Part shown: one piece after another, positions 51,619 through 62,210 of the stretch
Layout of the letters: each line of letters begins with the position of its first letter
How positions within the stretch are numbered: position 1 is the first letter of the stretch
Assembly: GCF_913776855.1 (NCBI RefSeq)
Contig: NZ_CAJYQD010000021.1
Span: forward strand, 1-64,000
Direction: 5' to 3'
DNA: 64,000 nucleotides
Source: an uncultured Sphingomonas sp.
Lineage (GTDB): Bacteria > Pseudomonadota > Alphaproteobacteria > Sphingomonadales > Sphingomonadaceae
Position numbers and translations under genes: made by a program
The notes under the pieces: generated by a model
Seen by the model: the letters and a program-made list of their open reading frames with translations, nothing else
Told to the model about the DNA's origin: nothing
Databases searched by the model: none

Positions 51619-53106
51619 TCAATGCGGCACGGCGCCCAGTTCGACGCCGGTCTTGTCGTGCCGCGCGAAGCGGTCGATCAGGTCGGCGCTGGCGCGGTTA
51701 TAGCCGATGACGGTAACGGTCGCGCCTTGCTGGCGGAGGCGAACGACGATCTTGTCGAGCGCGTCGACGCCCGAAATGTCCCAGAAATGCGCCGCGGTGA
51801 CGTCGATCGTCACCGGCCCTGCCGCTTCCACGCCGAACGCGCGACGGAACCGGTCGACCGAGGCGAAGAAGATCTGCCCCGTCACACGGTAGGTCACACC
51901 GGCGGCATCCTCGACCCGCTCGACCGCGAACATCCGCTGGACCTTGGCCGCAAAGAACACCCCCGACAGCAGCACGCCGGCGAGCACACCGAGCGACAGG
52001 TCGCGGGTCGCGACGACCACGGCAACGGTCACCAGCATCACGATCGAGGAGGTCGGCGGGTGGCGGCGCAGATTGGCGATCGAGTTCCAGCTGAACGTCC
52101 CGATCGACACCATGATCATGACCGCGACCAGCGCCGGCATCGGCACCCGCCCGACCCATGGCCCCAGCACGGCGAGCAGGAACAGCAGGAACGCGCCCGC
52201 GACGAAGGTCGACAGCCGCCCGCGTCCGCCCGAGGTCACGTTGATGACCGATTGCCCGATCATCGCGCACCCGCCCATGCCGCCGAACAGCGCGGCGACG
52301 ATGTTCGCGCCGCCTTGGCCGGCGCATTCCTGGCGCTTGTCGCTGTCGCTATCGGTCATGTCGTCGACGATCTGCGCGGTCAGCAGCGATTCGAGCAGGC
52401 CGACGGCAGCCATGGTCAGCGCCGTGGGCAGGATGATCCGGAGCGTCTCGAGCGTCAGCGGTACCTGCGGCCACGCGAAGCTCGGCAATCCTTCGGGCAG
52501 GCGCCCCATGTCGCCGACCGTGTTGACCGGCAGGGCCAGCCCGATGCTGATCGCGCTCAGCACGAGGATCGCGACCAGCGGCGACGGCACCGCGCGGGTG
52601 ATGCGCGGCAACAGGTAGATGATGGCGAGGCCGAGCGCGATCAGCGCATAGCTGTGCCAGCTGACCCCGGTCAGCTGCGGCAGCTGCGCGAGGAAGATCA
52701 GGATGGCGAGCGCGTTGACGAAGCCGGTGATGACCGATCGCGACACGAACTGCATCACCCGGTCGAGCCGGAGCAGCCCGGCGGCGATCTGGATCAGCCC
52801 CATCAGGATCGTCGCGGCGAAGAGGTATTCGACGCCATGCTCGCGCACCAGCGGCCCGACCAGCACCGCGACGGCGGCGGTCGCGGCGGAGACCATCCCC
52901 GGCCGCCCGCCGATGAGCGCGATCGTCATCGCGATCGCGACCGAGGCATAGAGGCCGATGCGCGGGTCGACCCCGGCGATGATCGAAAAGCCGATCGCCT
53001 CGGGGATCAGCGCGAGGGCGACGACGATTCCGGCAAGGATGTCGGCGCGTATGCCGGCGGCACCGCGAAACCATTGGCGGCGGTAGGTTGCAAAATCGAA
53101 GGTCAT
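51619..53106 (-). CDS. SulP-family anion transporter with STAS domain
   Basis: A 495-residue inner-membrane transporter of sulfate, bicarbonate or similar anions. The SulP signature GIVVALALIPEAIGFSIIAG (about 27-46) is followed by about 12 helices (including LFGGMGGCAMIGQSVINVTS) and a cytoplasmic STAS domain (VTIDVTAAHFWDISGVDALD, about 425-475). The ATG at 53106 is the family start; the longer frame to 53214 is rejected. It is divergent from cytochrome b561. The transported ion cannot be told. Confidence 0.92.
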   Translation of the reverse strand: MTFDFATYRRQWFRGAAGIRADILAGIVVALALIPEAIGFSIIAGVDPRIGLYASVAIAMTIALIGGRPGMVSAATAAVAVLVGPLVREHGVEYLFAATILMGLIQIAAGLLRLDRVMQFVSRSVITGFVNALAILIFLAQLPQLTGVSWHSYALIALGLAIIYLLPRITRAVPSPLVAILVLSAISIGLALPVNTVGDMGRLPEGLPSFAWPQVPLTLETLRIILPTALTMAAVGLLESLLTAQIVDDMTDSDSDKRQECAGQGGANIVAALFGGMGGCAMIGQSVINVTSGGRGRLSTFVAGAFLLFLLAVLGPWVGRVPMPALVAVMIMVSIGTFSWNSIANLRRHPPTSSIVMLVTVAVVVATRDLSLGVLAGVLLSGVFFAAKVQRMFAVERVEDAAGVTYRVTGQIFFASVDRFRRAFGVEAAGPVTIDVTAAHFWDISGVDALDKIVVRLRQQGATVTVIGYNRASADLIDRFARHDKTGVELGAVPH

Positions 53107-53313
53107 GGAAATTCCACATCGGGCCGCAGGGCGCATCGCTCGATGCACGGGATCGTTGCTGCGGGGGATGTTGTCCGGCGGATCGGCGGCCGGAATAGCC
53201 ACCCGGAATTGCACCGGGTCCTTGCGAATGACCGGCCCCTTACCCGCAACCGGCGGGTCGGGGCAAGTCGGCTACTGGCCGGGTTTTGACGGTTCTGTTA
53301 CGGGTAAGGAACG

Positions 53314-53865
53314 ATGATCGTACAGAACCCCGTCCGCTATCCCGTGCCGATGCGGCTGCTCCACTGGCTGCGCGCGGCGCTGATCCTCGGCCTGATCGCG
53401 CTGGGCTGGACGATGACGTCGCTGCCCGATGCCGTGGTCGCGAAATTCGAATGGATGTACCCGGTCCACAAGGAATTCGGCGTGCTGGCGTTCCTGGTCG
53501 GGGTGATCGCGCTGGCGGTGCGGTGGCGCAGCGTCCGCCCGGCGCACCCGGCATCGCTCGCCCGGTGGGAGGCGGTATTGTCGAGCGTGGTACAGGCGGT
53601 GATGCTGGTGCTGGCGGTGGTCGTGCCGCTGATGGGCTATGCCATGTCGAGTTCGTTTACCCAGAGCGACGGCGTGCCGTTCTTCCTCGGCGACCTGCCC
53701 GAATTGCTGCCGAAGAACGACCGCGCCTTCGCCTGGTTCGCCTGGGCGCATGAAACGCTGGCCTATACGCTGTTGGCGATGATCGCGCTGCATGTCGCAG
53801 GCGTGGTCAAGCACCGCTTCCTCGACAAGGGCCGCGACAGCGACGTGCTGCCCCGGATGCTGTGA
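53314..53865 (+). CDS. Cytochrome b561-family membrane haem protein
   Basis: A 183-residue four-helix membrane cytochrome that likely moves electrons from the quinone pool. Four histidines suited to two b haems are present: RLLHWLRA, YPVHKEFG, WAHETLAY and ALHVAGVV. The start MIVQNPVRYPVPMRLLHW is typical of the bacterial YodB/CybB type. It lies 116 bases upstream of katE on the same strand, and both may respond to oxidative stress. Confidence 0.92.
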   Translation: MIVQNPVRYPVPMRLLHWLRAALILGLIALGWTMTSLPDAVVAKFEWMYPVHKEFGVLAFLVGVIALAVRWRSVRPAHPASLARWEAVLSSVVQAVMLVLAVVVPLMGYAMSSSFTQSDGVPFFLGDLPELLPKNDRAFAWFAWAHETLAYTLLAMIALHVAGVVKHRFLDKGRDSDVLPRML

Positions 53866-53981
53866 TCGCGGACAAGTATCGGCGAACGGCGGGTTATTTC
53901 GGATCGGTCGACGATGGCGGGCAACCCCCGCCCCGCGCGGGACGTTAGGGCACGAACCCGATCCCAAGGATTCCCCCCCCC

Positions 53982-56069
53982 ATGACCGATACGACTGCCC
54001 TGAACGCCGGCAACGGTGGCGAGACGCATCAGGTGACCGATGCCGATCATCCGGTGCTGACCACCAACCACGGCACGCCGATCAGCGACAACCAGAACCA
54101 GTTGAAGGCGGGCGCGCGCGGTCCCGTGCTGATCGAGGATGAAGTCTTCCGCGAGAAGATGAATCATTTCGACCATGAGCGCATCCCGGAGCGGATCGTC
54201 CACGCGCGGGGCAGCGCGGCGCATGGCTATTTCGAATGCACCGACAGCCTCGCCGACATCACCACCGCCGACCTGTTCCAGAAGAAGGGCCAGCGGACCG
54301 AGGTGTTCACCCGCTTCTCGACCGTCGCCGGCGGCGCCGGATCGGTCGACACCCCGCGCGACGTGCGCGGCTTCGCGGTGAAGTTCTACACGCGCGAGGG
54401 CAATTGGGACCTGGTCGGCAACAACATTCCGGTGTTCTTCATCCAGGATGCGATCAAGTTCCCCGACCTGATCCATGCCGCCAAGATGGAGGCCGATCGC
54501 GGATACCCGCAGGCGGCGACCGCGCACGACACCTTCTGGGACTTCATCTCGCTGATGCCTGAGTCCACGCACATGGTGATGTGGGCGATGTCGGACCGCA
54601 CCCTCCCGCGCACCTTCGCGAACATGGAGGGGTTCGGCGTCCACACCTTCCGCTTCATCAATGCGGAGGGGAAATCGACCTTCGTCAAGTTCCACTGGAA
54701 GCCCAAGGCGGGCCTTGCCTCGACCATCTGGGACGAGACGGTCAAGATCGCCGGTGCCGACCCCGATTTCCAGCGCCGCGACCTGTTCGAACGGATCGAC
54801 CGTGGCGATTTTCCGGAATGGGAGCTGGGCGTGCAGCTGTTCGACGAGGAATTCGCCAACAGCCTGCCCTATGACGTGCTGGACGCGACCAAGATCATTC
54901 CGGAGGAAGTGCTGCCGGTGCGCATCGTCGGGCGGATGGTGCTCGACCGATACCCGGATAATTTCTTTGCCGAAACCGAACAGGCGGCGTTCGTGCCGAG
55001 CCATGTCGTCCCCGGCATCGGCTTTTCGAACGACCCGCTGCTGCAGGGGCGGCTGTTCAGCTATACCGACACGCAGCTGTCGCGCCTCGGCTCGGTCAAT
55101 TTCCACCAGCTGCCGATCAACAGCGCCAAGGGCCGCGCGGCGGCGGCGGGCTGCCCCTTCCTGAACCAGCAGCGCGACGGCCACATGCAGATGGTGGTGC
55201 CCAAGGGCCGCGCCAATTACGAGCCGAACAGCCTGGCGAAGGCCGGCGAGGAAGCCGGCGCGCGCGAGGACCCGGAGAAGGGCTACAAGACGTATCCCTC
55301 GGACGAGCAGGGCCAGAAGCTGCGCATCCGGCCGGAGAGCTTCGCCGACCATTACAGCCAGGCGCGGCTGTTCTTCCGCTCGGTGGACCCGGCGGAACAG
55401 GCGCATATCGCCTCCGCGCTGGTGTTCGAACTGTCGAAGGTCAGCCTCGACCATATCCGCACCGCGATGCTCGCCAACCTGCGCAACGTCGACGAGGGTC
55501 TGGCGAGCCGCGTCGCCGACGGCCTCGCCATGGACCTGCCCGCAGCCTCGCCGACCAAGGTGCCGGTGCAGGACATGGCCCCCTCGCCCGCGCTGCGAAT
55601 TATCCGGGGGCCGCGCGAGCTGCACACGCTGGAGGGGCGCAATGTCGGCATCCTGATCGCCGATGGCAGCGATGCGGGTGACCTCAAGTCGCTGAAGGAC
55701 GCGATCAAGGCGGCGGGTGGCAACGCGATGACCATCGCGCCCAAGGTCGGCAAGGTCCCGCTGTCCGACGGATCGACCATCGCCGCCGACGCCCAGCTGT
55801 TCGGCCAGCCCTCGGTCACGGTCGACGCCTGCGCAGTGCTGCTGTCGGCGGAAGCGGCGCAGAAGCTCACCAAGGAAGGTGCGGCGGTCCAGTGGGTGAT
55901 GGACGCCTTCGGTCATCTCAAGGCGATCGGCCACAATGCCGACGCCAAGCCGCTGCTCGACAAGGCCGGGGTGGAGCCGGACGAGGGCGTCACCGACCTC
56001 GCCGGCTTCGTCGAGGCCGCGAAAAAGCGCTACTGGGACCGCGAACCCAACGTCCGCACGCTGGCATAG
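53982..56069 (+). CDS. katE: Large-subunit (clade 2) catalase
   Basis: A 695-residue haem catalase that splits hydrogen peroxide. The catalytic histidine is in [15 protein letters not shown], asparagine in [14 protein letters not shown], and the haem-ligand tyrosine segment is [14 protein letters not shown]. The C-terminal about 170 residues ([20 protein letters not shown] onward) form the flavodoxin-like domain that marks the HPII/KatE large type. All key parts look intact. A terminator follows. Confidence 0.97.
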   Translation: MTDTTALNAGNGGETHQVTDADHPVLTTNHGTPISDNQNQLKAGARGPVLIEDEVFREKMNHFDHERIPERIVHARGSAAHGYFECTDSLADITTADLFQKKGQRTEVFTRFSTVAGGAGSVDTPRDVRGFAVKFYTREGNWDLVGNNIPVFFIQDAIKFPDLIHAAKMEADRGYPQAATAHDTFWDFISLMPESTHMVMWAMSDRTLPRTFANMEGFGVHTFRFINAEGKSTFVKFHWKPKAGLASTIWDETVKIAGADPDFQRRDLFERIDRGDFPEWELGVQLFDEEFANSLPYDVLDATKIIPEEVLPVRIVGRMVLDRYPDNFFAETEQAAFVPSHVVPGIGFSNDPLLQGRLFSYTDTQLSRLGSVNFHQLPINSAKGRAAAAGCPFLNQQRDGHMQMVVPKGRANYEPNSLAKAGEEAGAREDPEKGYKTYPSDEQGQKLRIRPESFADHYSQARLFFRSVDPAEQAHIASALVFELSKVSLDHIRTAMLANLRNVDEGLASRVADGLAMDLPAASPTKVPVQDMAPSPALRIIRGPRELHTLEGRNVGILIADGSDAGDLKSLKDAIKAAGGNAMTIAPKVGKVPLSDGSTIAADAQLFGQPSVTVDACAVLLSAEAAQKLTKEGAAVQWVMDAFGHLKAIGHNADAKPLLDKAGVEPDEGVTDLAGFVEAAKKRYWDREPNVRTLA

Positions 56070-56081
56070 GGCAGATAGGAG

Positions 56082-56117
56082 AACGGCGGCCCTCCCCTGT
56101 CGGGAGGACCGCCGTTT
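56082..56117. terminator. Terminator hairpin between katE and a TonB receptor gene
   Basis: AACGGCGG-C-CCTCCC pairs with GGGAGG-A-CCGCCGTT around the loop CTGTC (one mismatch). It is followed by a short T-stretch, and can end katE and, in the other direction, the receptor transcript. Confidence 0.82.
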
Positions 56118-56139
56118 CCTGTGGCCGAAGCCAGACCGA

Positions 56140-59100
56140 TCAGAAGCGGAAGCTGGCGCCTGCGCGGAACTGACGGCCGATCAGGCCGGCATAATGCCAC
56201 GTCGTCAGGAAGTTCGGCGCGCTGGCATAGGCGGCCGGGGCCAGCGGAGCCTTCACGTCGAACAGGTTCTTCACGTTCAGGAAGAACGAGAAGTTGTCGT
56301 TCACCTTGGCCGTGCCGTTCAGGTCGACGTTGATGAACGATTTGACGTAGCAGAACTGTTCGTTCTGCGGCGCGGAGCGGGTGTAGAGATTGCCGGTGGC
56401 GCAATCGCGCGGCAGGTTCTGGTCCTCCGACACCGCCTTGATCCGGCTGACATAATAGGTCGTCGCCGACAGGGCGTACGGCCCCACCTGCAACGTGTTC
56501 TGCCAGTTGCCGCGCCATGCCGGCGTGCCGTTGCCCGACGACAGGTTGTACGGCCCCATCGTCCCGGCATAGTTCTGGACGTTGCCGTTCGCCTCGCCCG
56601 CATCGAGATTGTATTCGAGGATGTGGGTCACCTCGACACGGCTCGTGAAGGTCGCGTCGTCCGCGATCGGCGCGGTCAGCGTCGCCGCGAAATCAATGCC
56701 CGACGTGGTCGAATAGTTCGCGTTCACATAGGGCACGTTGATGATGAGGACGCGCGGTAGGGCGTTCGGGAAGTTCGGGTCGACCGCATCGACGCTGTTG
56801 ACCGAATAGCCCTGCCCGATGGCCGCGACCGCGGCCTGTGCGGCGGCGAGGTTGGCCGAGTTGTAATAGGCCTTCACCGCATCGCCGACCAACGGGCCGC
56901 TGACGATCAGGTCCTTCTTGCGCACATTGTAATAGTCGACGGTGAAGCTGAACCAGCGCACGGGCTGGAAGATCATGCCGGCGGTGAAGCTGCGCGAGAT
57001 TTCCGGCTTCAGGTCGGGATTGCCCGCCGACCCGCGACCCAGCGAATATTGCAGGTTGTACGGGTTGCCGTTGGCCGAACACGACGTGGTCGTGCCGGTC
57101 CCGCCATGCTGCAGGATGAAGTTGCACGGCGGCGTGGTGGTCACGAAGCCGGCATATTGGCTGCGCGCGCCCGATTCCGCAAAGGTCGGCGCGCGGAAGC
57201 CCTCGCTATAGGTGCCGCGGAACGCCAGTTCGCGGATCGGCGTGAACTTCACCCCGACCTTGGGCGAGAAGTGGCTGAACCCTTCCGAATAATGGTCGTA
57301 GCGGCCCGACGCGTTCACTTCGAGCTGCTTGACGATCGGGGCGCCCAGTTCGAAATACGCCGCCGACACGGTGTGTGCGCCGAACGCCGAAGCGGTCGTC
57401 AGGCCGTACGTGTCGAGGTTCACGTTCTGGTTGTTGTTTTCCAGCGTCTCGCGCCGCACCTGCCCGCCGATGGCGAGCTGGAGCGGGCCGCCCGGCAGGT
57501 CGAGCAGGCGCGCGCTGAGCGACGCATCGGCCGATGCCATGGTCGAGAAGGACGGCGTGACCTTGTCCGGGGCGATCAGGTCGCGCACCGCCTGGCTGTT
57601 CGCCTGCGGATTGACGAAATTGTACGACCCGGTGTTGATCGCGCGCAGCAGCTGCTGGATGTTCAGCAGGCCGTGCTGGGTGATCTGCATCTCGTCACGG
57701 GCGTACACCCCGTCGACGCGCCATGCGAAGCGTTCGTCGTCGAACGATCCGGTCAGGCCGGCGGCGGCGCGATACACTTCGTTCTTGCGGTCGCTGCCGG
57801 CGGCGATGTCGCCGAACATGTAATAGATGCGCGCGGCGCTGGTCGTCGGATCGGCGCCGGCCACCGCGAACGGGTTGTTCGGGTTCAGCTGGCGATCGGT
57901 CGCGGTGGCGCAGTTGGTGCCGGCCGAGCAGATATACATCGGCAGGACGATGCCCGGATTCGCCGATGCGACCGACGGTGCGGCGCCGAAGGGCTGCGTC
58001 GCGCGGATCACCGACGGCGTGCCGTTGATGCTGACGTCGCTGCGGCTGTAGCTGGCGGTGACATAGCCTTCGGTCGTGTCGCTCAGGCGGACGCTGAGGC
58101 GCGCGTTCAGCGCATAGCGTTCCTGCAGCGGCTGAATCTGGCGATACAGGTCGACCAGGTCATATTTGCAGCCGGTGCCCTGCACCGCGGTCGTATTGAC
58201 GGTGAAGGTGTCGCGGGCGCAGTTGCCCAGACCCAGCGCGCGATACTGGTTGCTCAGCGGCGAACCGGCCGCCCCGCTCAGCGGGTTGTTCAGGTCACCC
58301 TGGCGGACGCGTGTGACATAGGCGGTCGGCACGTTGACGGTCAGCGAGCTGTCCGACGCATTGTTGTCGAGGCCGCCGATCGAGCTGAGGTCCTGCGTGT
58401 TGTACGGGAAGCCGCGGCTGTGGTTCGATACCCGGCCGTCGCGCTGATATTCGCCGTTGATGAACACGTTCCAGCCATGGGCGTCGTAATCGCCGGTGCC
58501 GATCGTCAGGTGCGCGCGCTGGTGCGAGGCATCGCCGCGTTCGGCCACGCCGCCTTCGACCAGGCCATCGATGCCGGTGAAGTGCTTCTTCAGGATCACG
58601 TTGACCACGCCGCCGATCGCATCGGCGCCATAGGTCGACGATGCGCCGTCCTTCAGCACCTCGACCTTGTCGACCAGGCTGAACGGGATCGAGTTCAGGT
58701 CGACATAGGCGTTGCGGCCGTCATCATTGAGCGGGAAATTGGCCGAACGCAGGCCATCGATCAGCACCAGCGTCGACGATACGCCCAGACCGCGCAGCGA
58801 CACGGCCGAACCGCCGGCCGAAAAGCCGCTCTGGAACCCGGTGCCGATCGAACCGGCGCCATCGGCCGAGATCGAACGGATCGCGTCCGACACGTTGGTG
58901 ATGCCGGCCTTTGCCAGCGTGTCCGACGTCAGCACGGTGACCGGCGAGGGGGTTTCGCTGTCGGTGCGGCGCAGCAGCGATCCGGTGACGACGATCGTGT
59001 CGTCGGCGCCCTGATCGGCAGTGCCCTCGGTCGTCGTCGGGTTCGTCGCCTGTTCGCGCGCTTCAACGGTGCCGGGCGTGGCGGGCGTGGTCTGCGCGGC

Positions 59101-59184
59101 GACGGGGCCGGCGATCAACGCGGTGGCAAGCGCACAGGTGGCGGCACCCGCGACGAAGCGCGAGCGACCGAAAACGATCTTCAT
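56140..59184 (-). CDS. Long TonB-dependent outer-membrane receptor
   Basis: A 1014-residue receptor. Signal peptide (about 1-30, ending AGPVAAQ), TonB-box-like DDTIVVTGSLLRRTDSETPS, plug with SLRGLGVSSTLVLIDGLRSA and KVEVLKDGASSTYGADAIGG, then a long barrel ending GRQFRAGASFRF. The size and the pattern ADAIGGVVNVILKK belong to the long receptor class common in sphingomonads and xanthomonads for bulky organic ligands. The ligand is unknown and no substrate-specific neighbour is present. Confidence 0.93.
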   Translation of the reverse strand: MKIVFGRSRFVAGAATCALATALIAGPVAAQTTPATPGTVEAREQATNPTTTEGTADQGADDTIVVTGSLLRRTDSETPSPVTVLTSDTLAKAGITNVSDAIRSISADGAGSIGTGFQSGFSAGGSAVSLRGLGVSSTLVLIDGLRSANFPLNDDGRNAYVDLNSIPFSLVDKVEVLKDGASSTYGADAIGGVVNVILKKHFTGIDGLVEGGVAERGDASHQRAHLTIGTGDYDAHGWNVFINGEYQRDGRVSNHSRGFPYNTQDLSSIGGLDNNASDSSLTVNVPTAYVTRVRQGDLNNPLSGAAGSPLSNQYRALGLGNCARDTFTVNTTAVQGTGCKYDLVDLYRQIQPLQERYALNARLSVRLSDTTEGYVTASYSRSDVSINGTPSVIRATQPFGAAPSVASANPGIVLPMYICSAGTNCATATDRQLNPNNPFAVAGADPTTSAARIYYMFGDIAAGSDRKNEVYRAAAGLTGSFDDERFAWRVDGVYARDEMQITQHGLLNIQQLLRAINTGSYNFVNPQANSQAVRDLIAPDKVTPSFSTMASADASLSARLLDLPGGPLQLAIGGQVRRETLENNNQNVNLDTYGLTTASAFGAHTVSAAYFELGAPIVKQLEVNASGRYDHYSEGFSHFSPKVGVKFTPIRELAFRGTYSEGFRAPTFAESGARSQYAGFVTTTPPCNFILQHGGTGTTTSCSANGNPYNLQYSLGRGSAGNPDLKPEISRSFTAGMIFQPVRWFSFTVDYYNVRKKDLIVSGPLVGDAVKAYYNSANLAAAQAAVAAIGQGYSVNSVDAVDPNFPNALPRVLIINVPYVNANYSTTSGIDFAATLTAPIADDATFTSRVEVTHILEYNLDAGEANGNVQNYAGTMGPYNLSSGNGTPAWRGNWQNTLQVGPYALSATTYYVSRIKAVSEDQNLPRDCATGNLYTRSAPQNEQFCYVKSFINVDLNGTAKVNDNFSFFLNVKNLFDVKAPLAPAAYASAPNFLTTWHYAGLIGRQFRAGASFRF

Positions 59185-59358
59185 AGGGTTATTGTCCTCC
59201 GGTCGAGGCGAACGATCCCCCGGATCGTCGCGTCACGCGCGACAGATGTTCGAGTGTGCCATCCGAGTAAAGCAGGCCAAAATAAGTGCGAGCATATTGT
59301 AATCTATTGTTGCTGGAACAGCACACCTGGCGCGCTATCAGATAAGCGGGAGACGAGG

Positions 59359-59820
59359 ATGGAGACACGAAGGGCATCGATTGCGGACGCGGAAGCGATG
59401 CACCGCGTGCTGCGCGCGATCATCGCGCAGACCGGGCGCGAACGGCCCAGCGACGTGGCGTTCGTCACCCGCTACTATATCGCGAACCCGGCCAGTATAT
59501 GCTGCACGGTGGCGGTCGATGCGGCGGGCGAGGTCATGGGGTTCCAGTCGCTGGTCCACGCGGAGCCGGGCAATCGCTACGCCGTGCCGCCGGGCTGGGG
59601 CATCATCGGCACCCATATCGACCCGCGCGCGCACCGGCAGGGCGTGGGCGCCGCGCTGTTCGCCGCCAGTCGCGCGGCGGCGCAGGCGGCGGGGCTGGCG
59701 AAGATCGACGCCTATATCGCCGCCGACAACGCCGGCGCGCTGCGCTATTACGAGGCGATGGGTTTCCGCACCTATCGCGAGCCGGAAGGCATCGTGCAGA
59801 AGGTCTACACGCTGGGGTGA
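59359..59820 (+). CDS. GNAT-family N-acetyltransferase
   Basis: A 153-residue protein. The GNAT pattern is complete: [31 protein letters not shown], then [18 protein letters not shown] with the acetyl-CoA loop, and [15 protein letters not shown] at the end. It is like phosphinothricin- or L-amino-acid-acetyltransferases. The ATG at 59359 is chosen after GGGAGACGAGG; the long upstream frame is antisense to the receptor. Substrate unknown. Confidence 0.88.
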   Translation: METRRASIADAEAMHRVLRAIIAQTGRERPSDVAFVTRYYIANPASICCTVAVDAAGEVMGFQSLVHAEPGNRYAVPPGWGIIGTHIDPRAHRQGVGAALFAASRAAAQAAGLAKIDAYIAADNAGALRYYEAMGFRTYREPEGIVQKVYTLG

Positions 59821-59966
59821 GGTTGTGCGCCACATACGTCATCTCAGCCTGCGCTGGCGCGACGTCCATTGCTGACCTCCACGCAACCCGCTTTGCGCAC
59901 TTCGCACGAAGCCAATCGGTCGTTCGCCGGTTTCCCCTCCCGAACCTGTTTCGCGAAAGACACCCC

Positions 59967-61685
59967 ATGCAGATCGCCGACCTCATCACCGACACGCTGA
60001 TCGCCGCCGGCGTCGAGCGCATCTGGGGCGTGACCGGCGACAGTCTGAACGCGATCAACGACAGTTTGCGCCGGTCGGGCCAGATCGACTGGATGCATGT
60101 CCGCCATGAAGAGGTCGCGGCCTTTTCGGCAGGCGCGGAGGCCGCCGCGACCGGCAAGCTCGCGGTATGTGCGGGCAGCTGCGGCCCCGGCAACCTGCAT
60201 CTCATCAACGGGCTGTTCGATTGCCAGCGCAACCGCGTGCCCGTCCTCGCGATCGCCGCGCATATCCCGTCGAGCGAGATCGGCCTGAACTATTTCCAGG
60301 AAACCCATCCGACCGAGCTGTTCCGCGAATGCAGCCATTTCTGCGAGATGGTGCAGACCCCCGAACAGCTGCCCGAACTGCTCCACCGCGCGCTGCGCAC
60401 CGCGATCGGGCAACAGGGGGTGGCGGTGCTGGTGATCCCTGGCGATGTGGCGCTCAAGGATGCGCCGAAGGCCGCCCGCGCCGATTTCGCCGCCCCCCTC
60501 CCCCCGCGCATCGTGCCGCAGCAGCAAGAAATCGAGCGCCTCGCCGAACTGCTGAACGGGTCGCAGGCGGTGACCCTGCTGTGCGGCGCGGGCGTGGCCG
60601 GCGCGCATGACGCAGTGGTCGCGCTGGCGGCGAAGCTGAAGGCGCCGATCGTCCACGCCTATCGCGGCAAGGAATGGATCGAGTGGGACAATCCGTACGA
60701 TGTCGGCATGACCGGGCTGATCGGCTTTTCATCGGGCTATCACGCGATGATGGAGTGCGACACGCTGCTGATGCTCGGCACCGATTTCCCCTATCGCAAC
60801 TTCTATCCCGAAAAGGCGAAGGTCGCGCAGGTCGACCGCGACCCGTCGGCGCTGGGGCGGCGGGTGCAGATCGATATCGGCATCGTCGGCGATGTGGCCG
60901 AAGCGGCGGCGGCGCTGACCCCGCTGGTCGCGCCGGCCCGCGACGAGTCGTTCCTGACAAGGGCGCGCGACCATTATGCCAAGGCGCGCAAGGGGCTGGA
61001 CGAGCTTGCGACGCCCCGCGCGAACGACAAGCCGCTCCATCCGCAATATGTCGCGCGGGTGATTGATGCGATCGCCGCCGACGATGCGGTGTTCACTGCC
61101 GATGTCGGCACGCCGGCGGTGTGGGCGGCGCGCTATCTGACGATGAACGGCCGGCGGCGGCTGATCGGATCGTTCAACCACGGGTCGATGGCGAACGCGA
61201 TGCCGCAGGCGCTGGGCGTGCAGGCGGCGTTTCCGGAGCGACAGGTCGTGTCGCTGTCGGGCGATGGTGGTCTCACGATGCTGATGGGTGACATGCTGAC
61301 CGCGGTGCAGATGGGGCTGCCGATCAAGATCGTGGTTTTCAACAATTCGACGCTGGGGTTCGTCGAATTGGAGCAGAAGGCGGCGGGCTATGTCGACACC
61401 AATGTCGCACTCAAAAACCCCGATTTCGGCGCGATCGCGGCGCAGATGGGCTTTTTCGGCGCCCGCGTGACGCGCTCGGACGAACTGGAAGCGACCTTGC
61501 GCGCGGCTTTCGCCCATGACGGCCCGGCGCTGGTCGATGTCGTGACCGAGACGCTGGAACTCGCCATGCCGCCCAAGATCAAGGCGGAGCAGGTGAAGGG
61601 CTTCAGCCTCTACACCCTGCGCGCGATCATGAGCGGGCGCGGCGACGAGGTGATCGAGCTGGCCAGGGCGAACCTGTTCCGCTGA
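59967..61685 (+). CDS. poxB: Pyruvate:quinone oxidoreductase (pyruvate oxidase)
   Basis: A 572-residue thiamine-diphosphate and FAD enzyme, the same length as E. coli PoxB as recalled. It oxidises pyruvate to acetate and CO2 and gives electrons to ubiquinone at the membrane. The blocks [59 protein letters not shown] and the ThDP motif [11 protein letters not shown] (to [10 protein letters not shown]) match PoxB closely, and so does the C-terminal membrane-binding end ([20 protein letters not shown]). The start has a GAAAGA ribosome site. Confidence 0.95.
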   Translation: MQIADLITDTLIAAGVERIWGVTGDSLNAINDSLRRSGQIDWMHVRHEEVAAFSAGAEAAATGKLAVCAGSCGPGNLHLINGLFDCQRNRVPVLAIAAHIPSSEIGLNYFQETHPTELFRECSHFCEMVQTPEQLPELLHRALRTAIGQQGVAVLVIPGDVALKDAPKAARADFAAPLPPRIVPQQQEIERLAELLNGSQAVTLLCGAGVAGAHDAVVALAAKLKAPIVHAYRGKEWIEWDNPYDVGMTGLIGFSSGYHAMMECDTLLMLGTDFPYRNFYPEKAKVAQVDRDPSALGRRVQIDIGIVGDVAEAAAALTPLVAPARDESFLTRARDHYAKARKGLDELATPRANDKPLHPQYVARVIDAIAADDAVFTADVGTPAVWAARYLTMNGRRRLIGSFNHGSMANAMPQALGVQAAFPERQVVSLSGDGGLTMLMGDMLTAVQMGLPIKIVVFNNSTLGFVELEQKAAGYVDTNVALKNPDFGAIAAQMGFFGARVTRSDELEATLRAAFAHDGPALVDVVTETLELAMPPKIKAEQVKGFSLYTLRAIMSGRGDEVIELARANLFR

Positions 61686-61695
61686 GGCGCCGCGC

Positions 61696-62157
61696 CTATT
61701 CCGGCTGCCCGGCGATCAGCCGCGCGCGCAGCTGCCGGTAATAGCGCGCGGACGGCGTATTACCTGCGCGGCGATGCGCCTCGGCGGCGGCGGCCGCGCC
61801 GGCGAAGCTGTTCCGGAAGGCGCGTTCGGACGTTGCCGCCGCCTGGTCTATCGTCGGGCCTGCCGGTTCGGGCGTTATGGCGACCAGCCTGAAACCGCCC
61901 TGGTCCAGCAGGGCGATCCCCGACACTCCCTGTCCGCTACGCGCCCGTCCAGCGAACACCCCGGTTTCGCCGTCCGCGAAGCTCACCCGCCCGGCACCCG
62001 ACCCCTCGGCCAGCCCCGCGCGACACGTTCCGGCCCAGCCCCCCGTCATCGGTCCGCCCTCGACGGCGATGCGGCAGCGGACGCCGGTCGTCGGGGCGGG
62101 TGCCGCCGCGATGAGCGGGAGGGCAAGGAGGATCAGGATGGACAATTTTCCTGCCAC
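61696..62157 (-). CDS. Small exported protein
   Basis: A 153-residue exported protein. The start is set by a perfect AGGAGG (62164-62169) six bases ahead of a GTG at 62157; a TTG at 62172 lies before that site. The signal peptide is MAGKLSILILLALPLIAAAPA. The mature part has two cysteines (RCRIAVEGG, GTCRAGLAEG) and a helical, arginine-rich end. No family was recognised. It converges on poxB with a 10-base gap. Confidence 0.68.
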   Translation of the reverse strand: MAGKLSILILLALPLIAAAPAPTTGVRCRIAVEGGPMTGGWAGTCRAGLAEGSGAGRVSFADGETGVFAGRARSGQGVSGIALLDQGGFRLVAITPEPAGPTIDQAAATSERAFRNSFAGAAAAAEAHRRAGNTPSARYYRQLRARLIAGQPE

Positions 62158-62181
62158 GGCATTCCTCCTCAATTATCCGAC

Positions 62182-62197
62182 ATGTCGACACGTCGAC
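62182..62197. repeat. Near copy of the 9040 palindrome
   Basis: ATGTCGACACGTCGAC matches the perfect palindrome at 9040-9055 in 15 of 16 bases. It lies between a secreted-protein gene and the end of the siderophore receptor gene. Confidence 0.5.
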
Positions 62198-62210
62198 CTA
62201 TCCACTAGTC

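Noticed and set aside
51622..53289. A 555-codon plus-strand frame
   Set aside because: It is antisense to the SulP transporter and is histidine/arginine/aspartate-rich low complexity.
53107..53313. A possible extension of the SulP gene to 53214
   Set aside because: The upstream residues lack similarity to the family, and the ATG at 53106 begins the typical N-terminus.
57049..59358. Long plus-strand frame ahead of the GNAT gene
   Set aside because: It is the shadow of the 1014-residue TonB receptor; a ribosome site and the family start place the GNAT at 59359.
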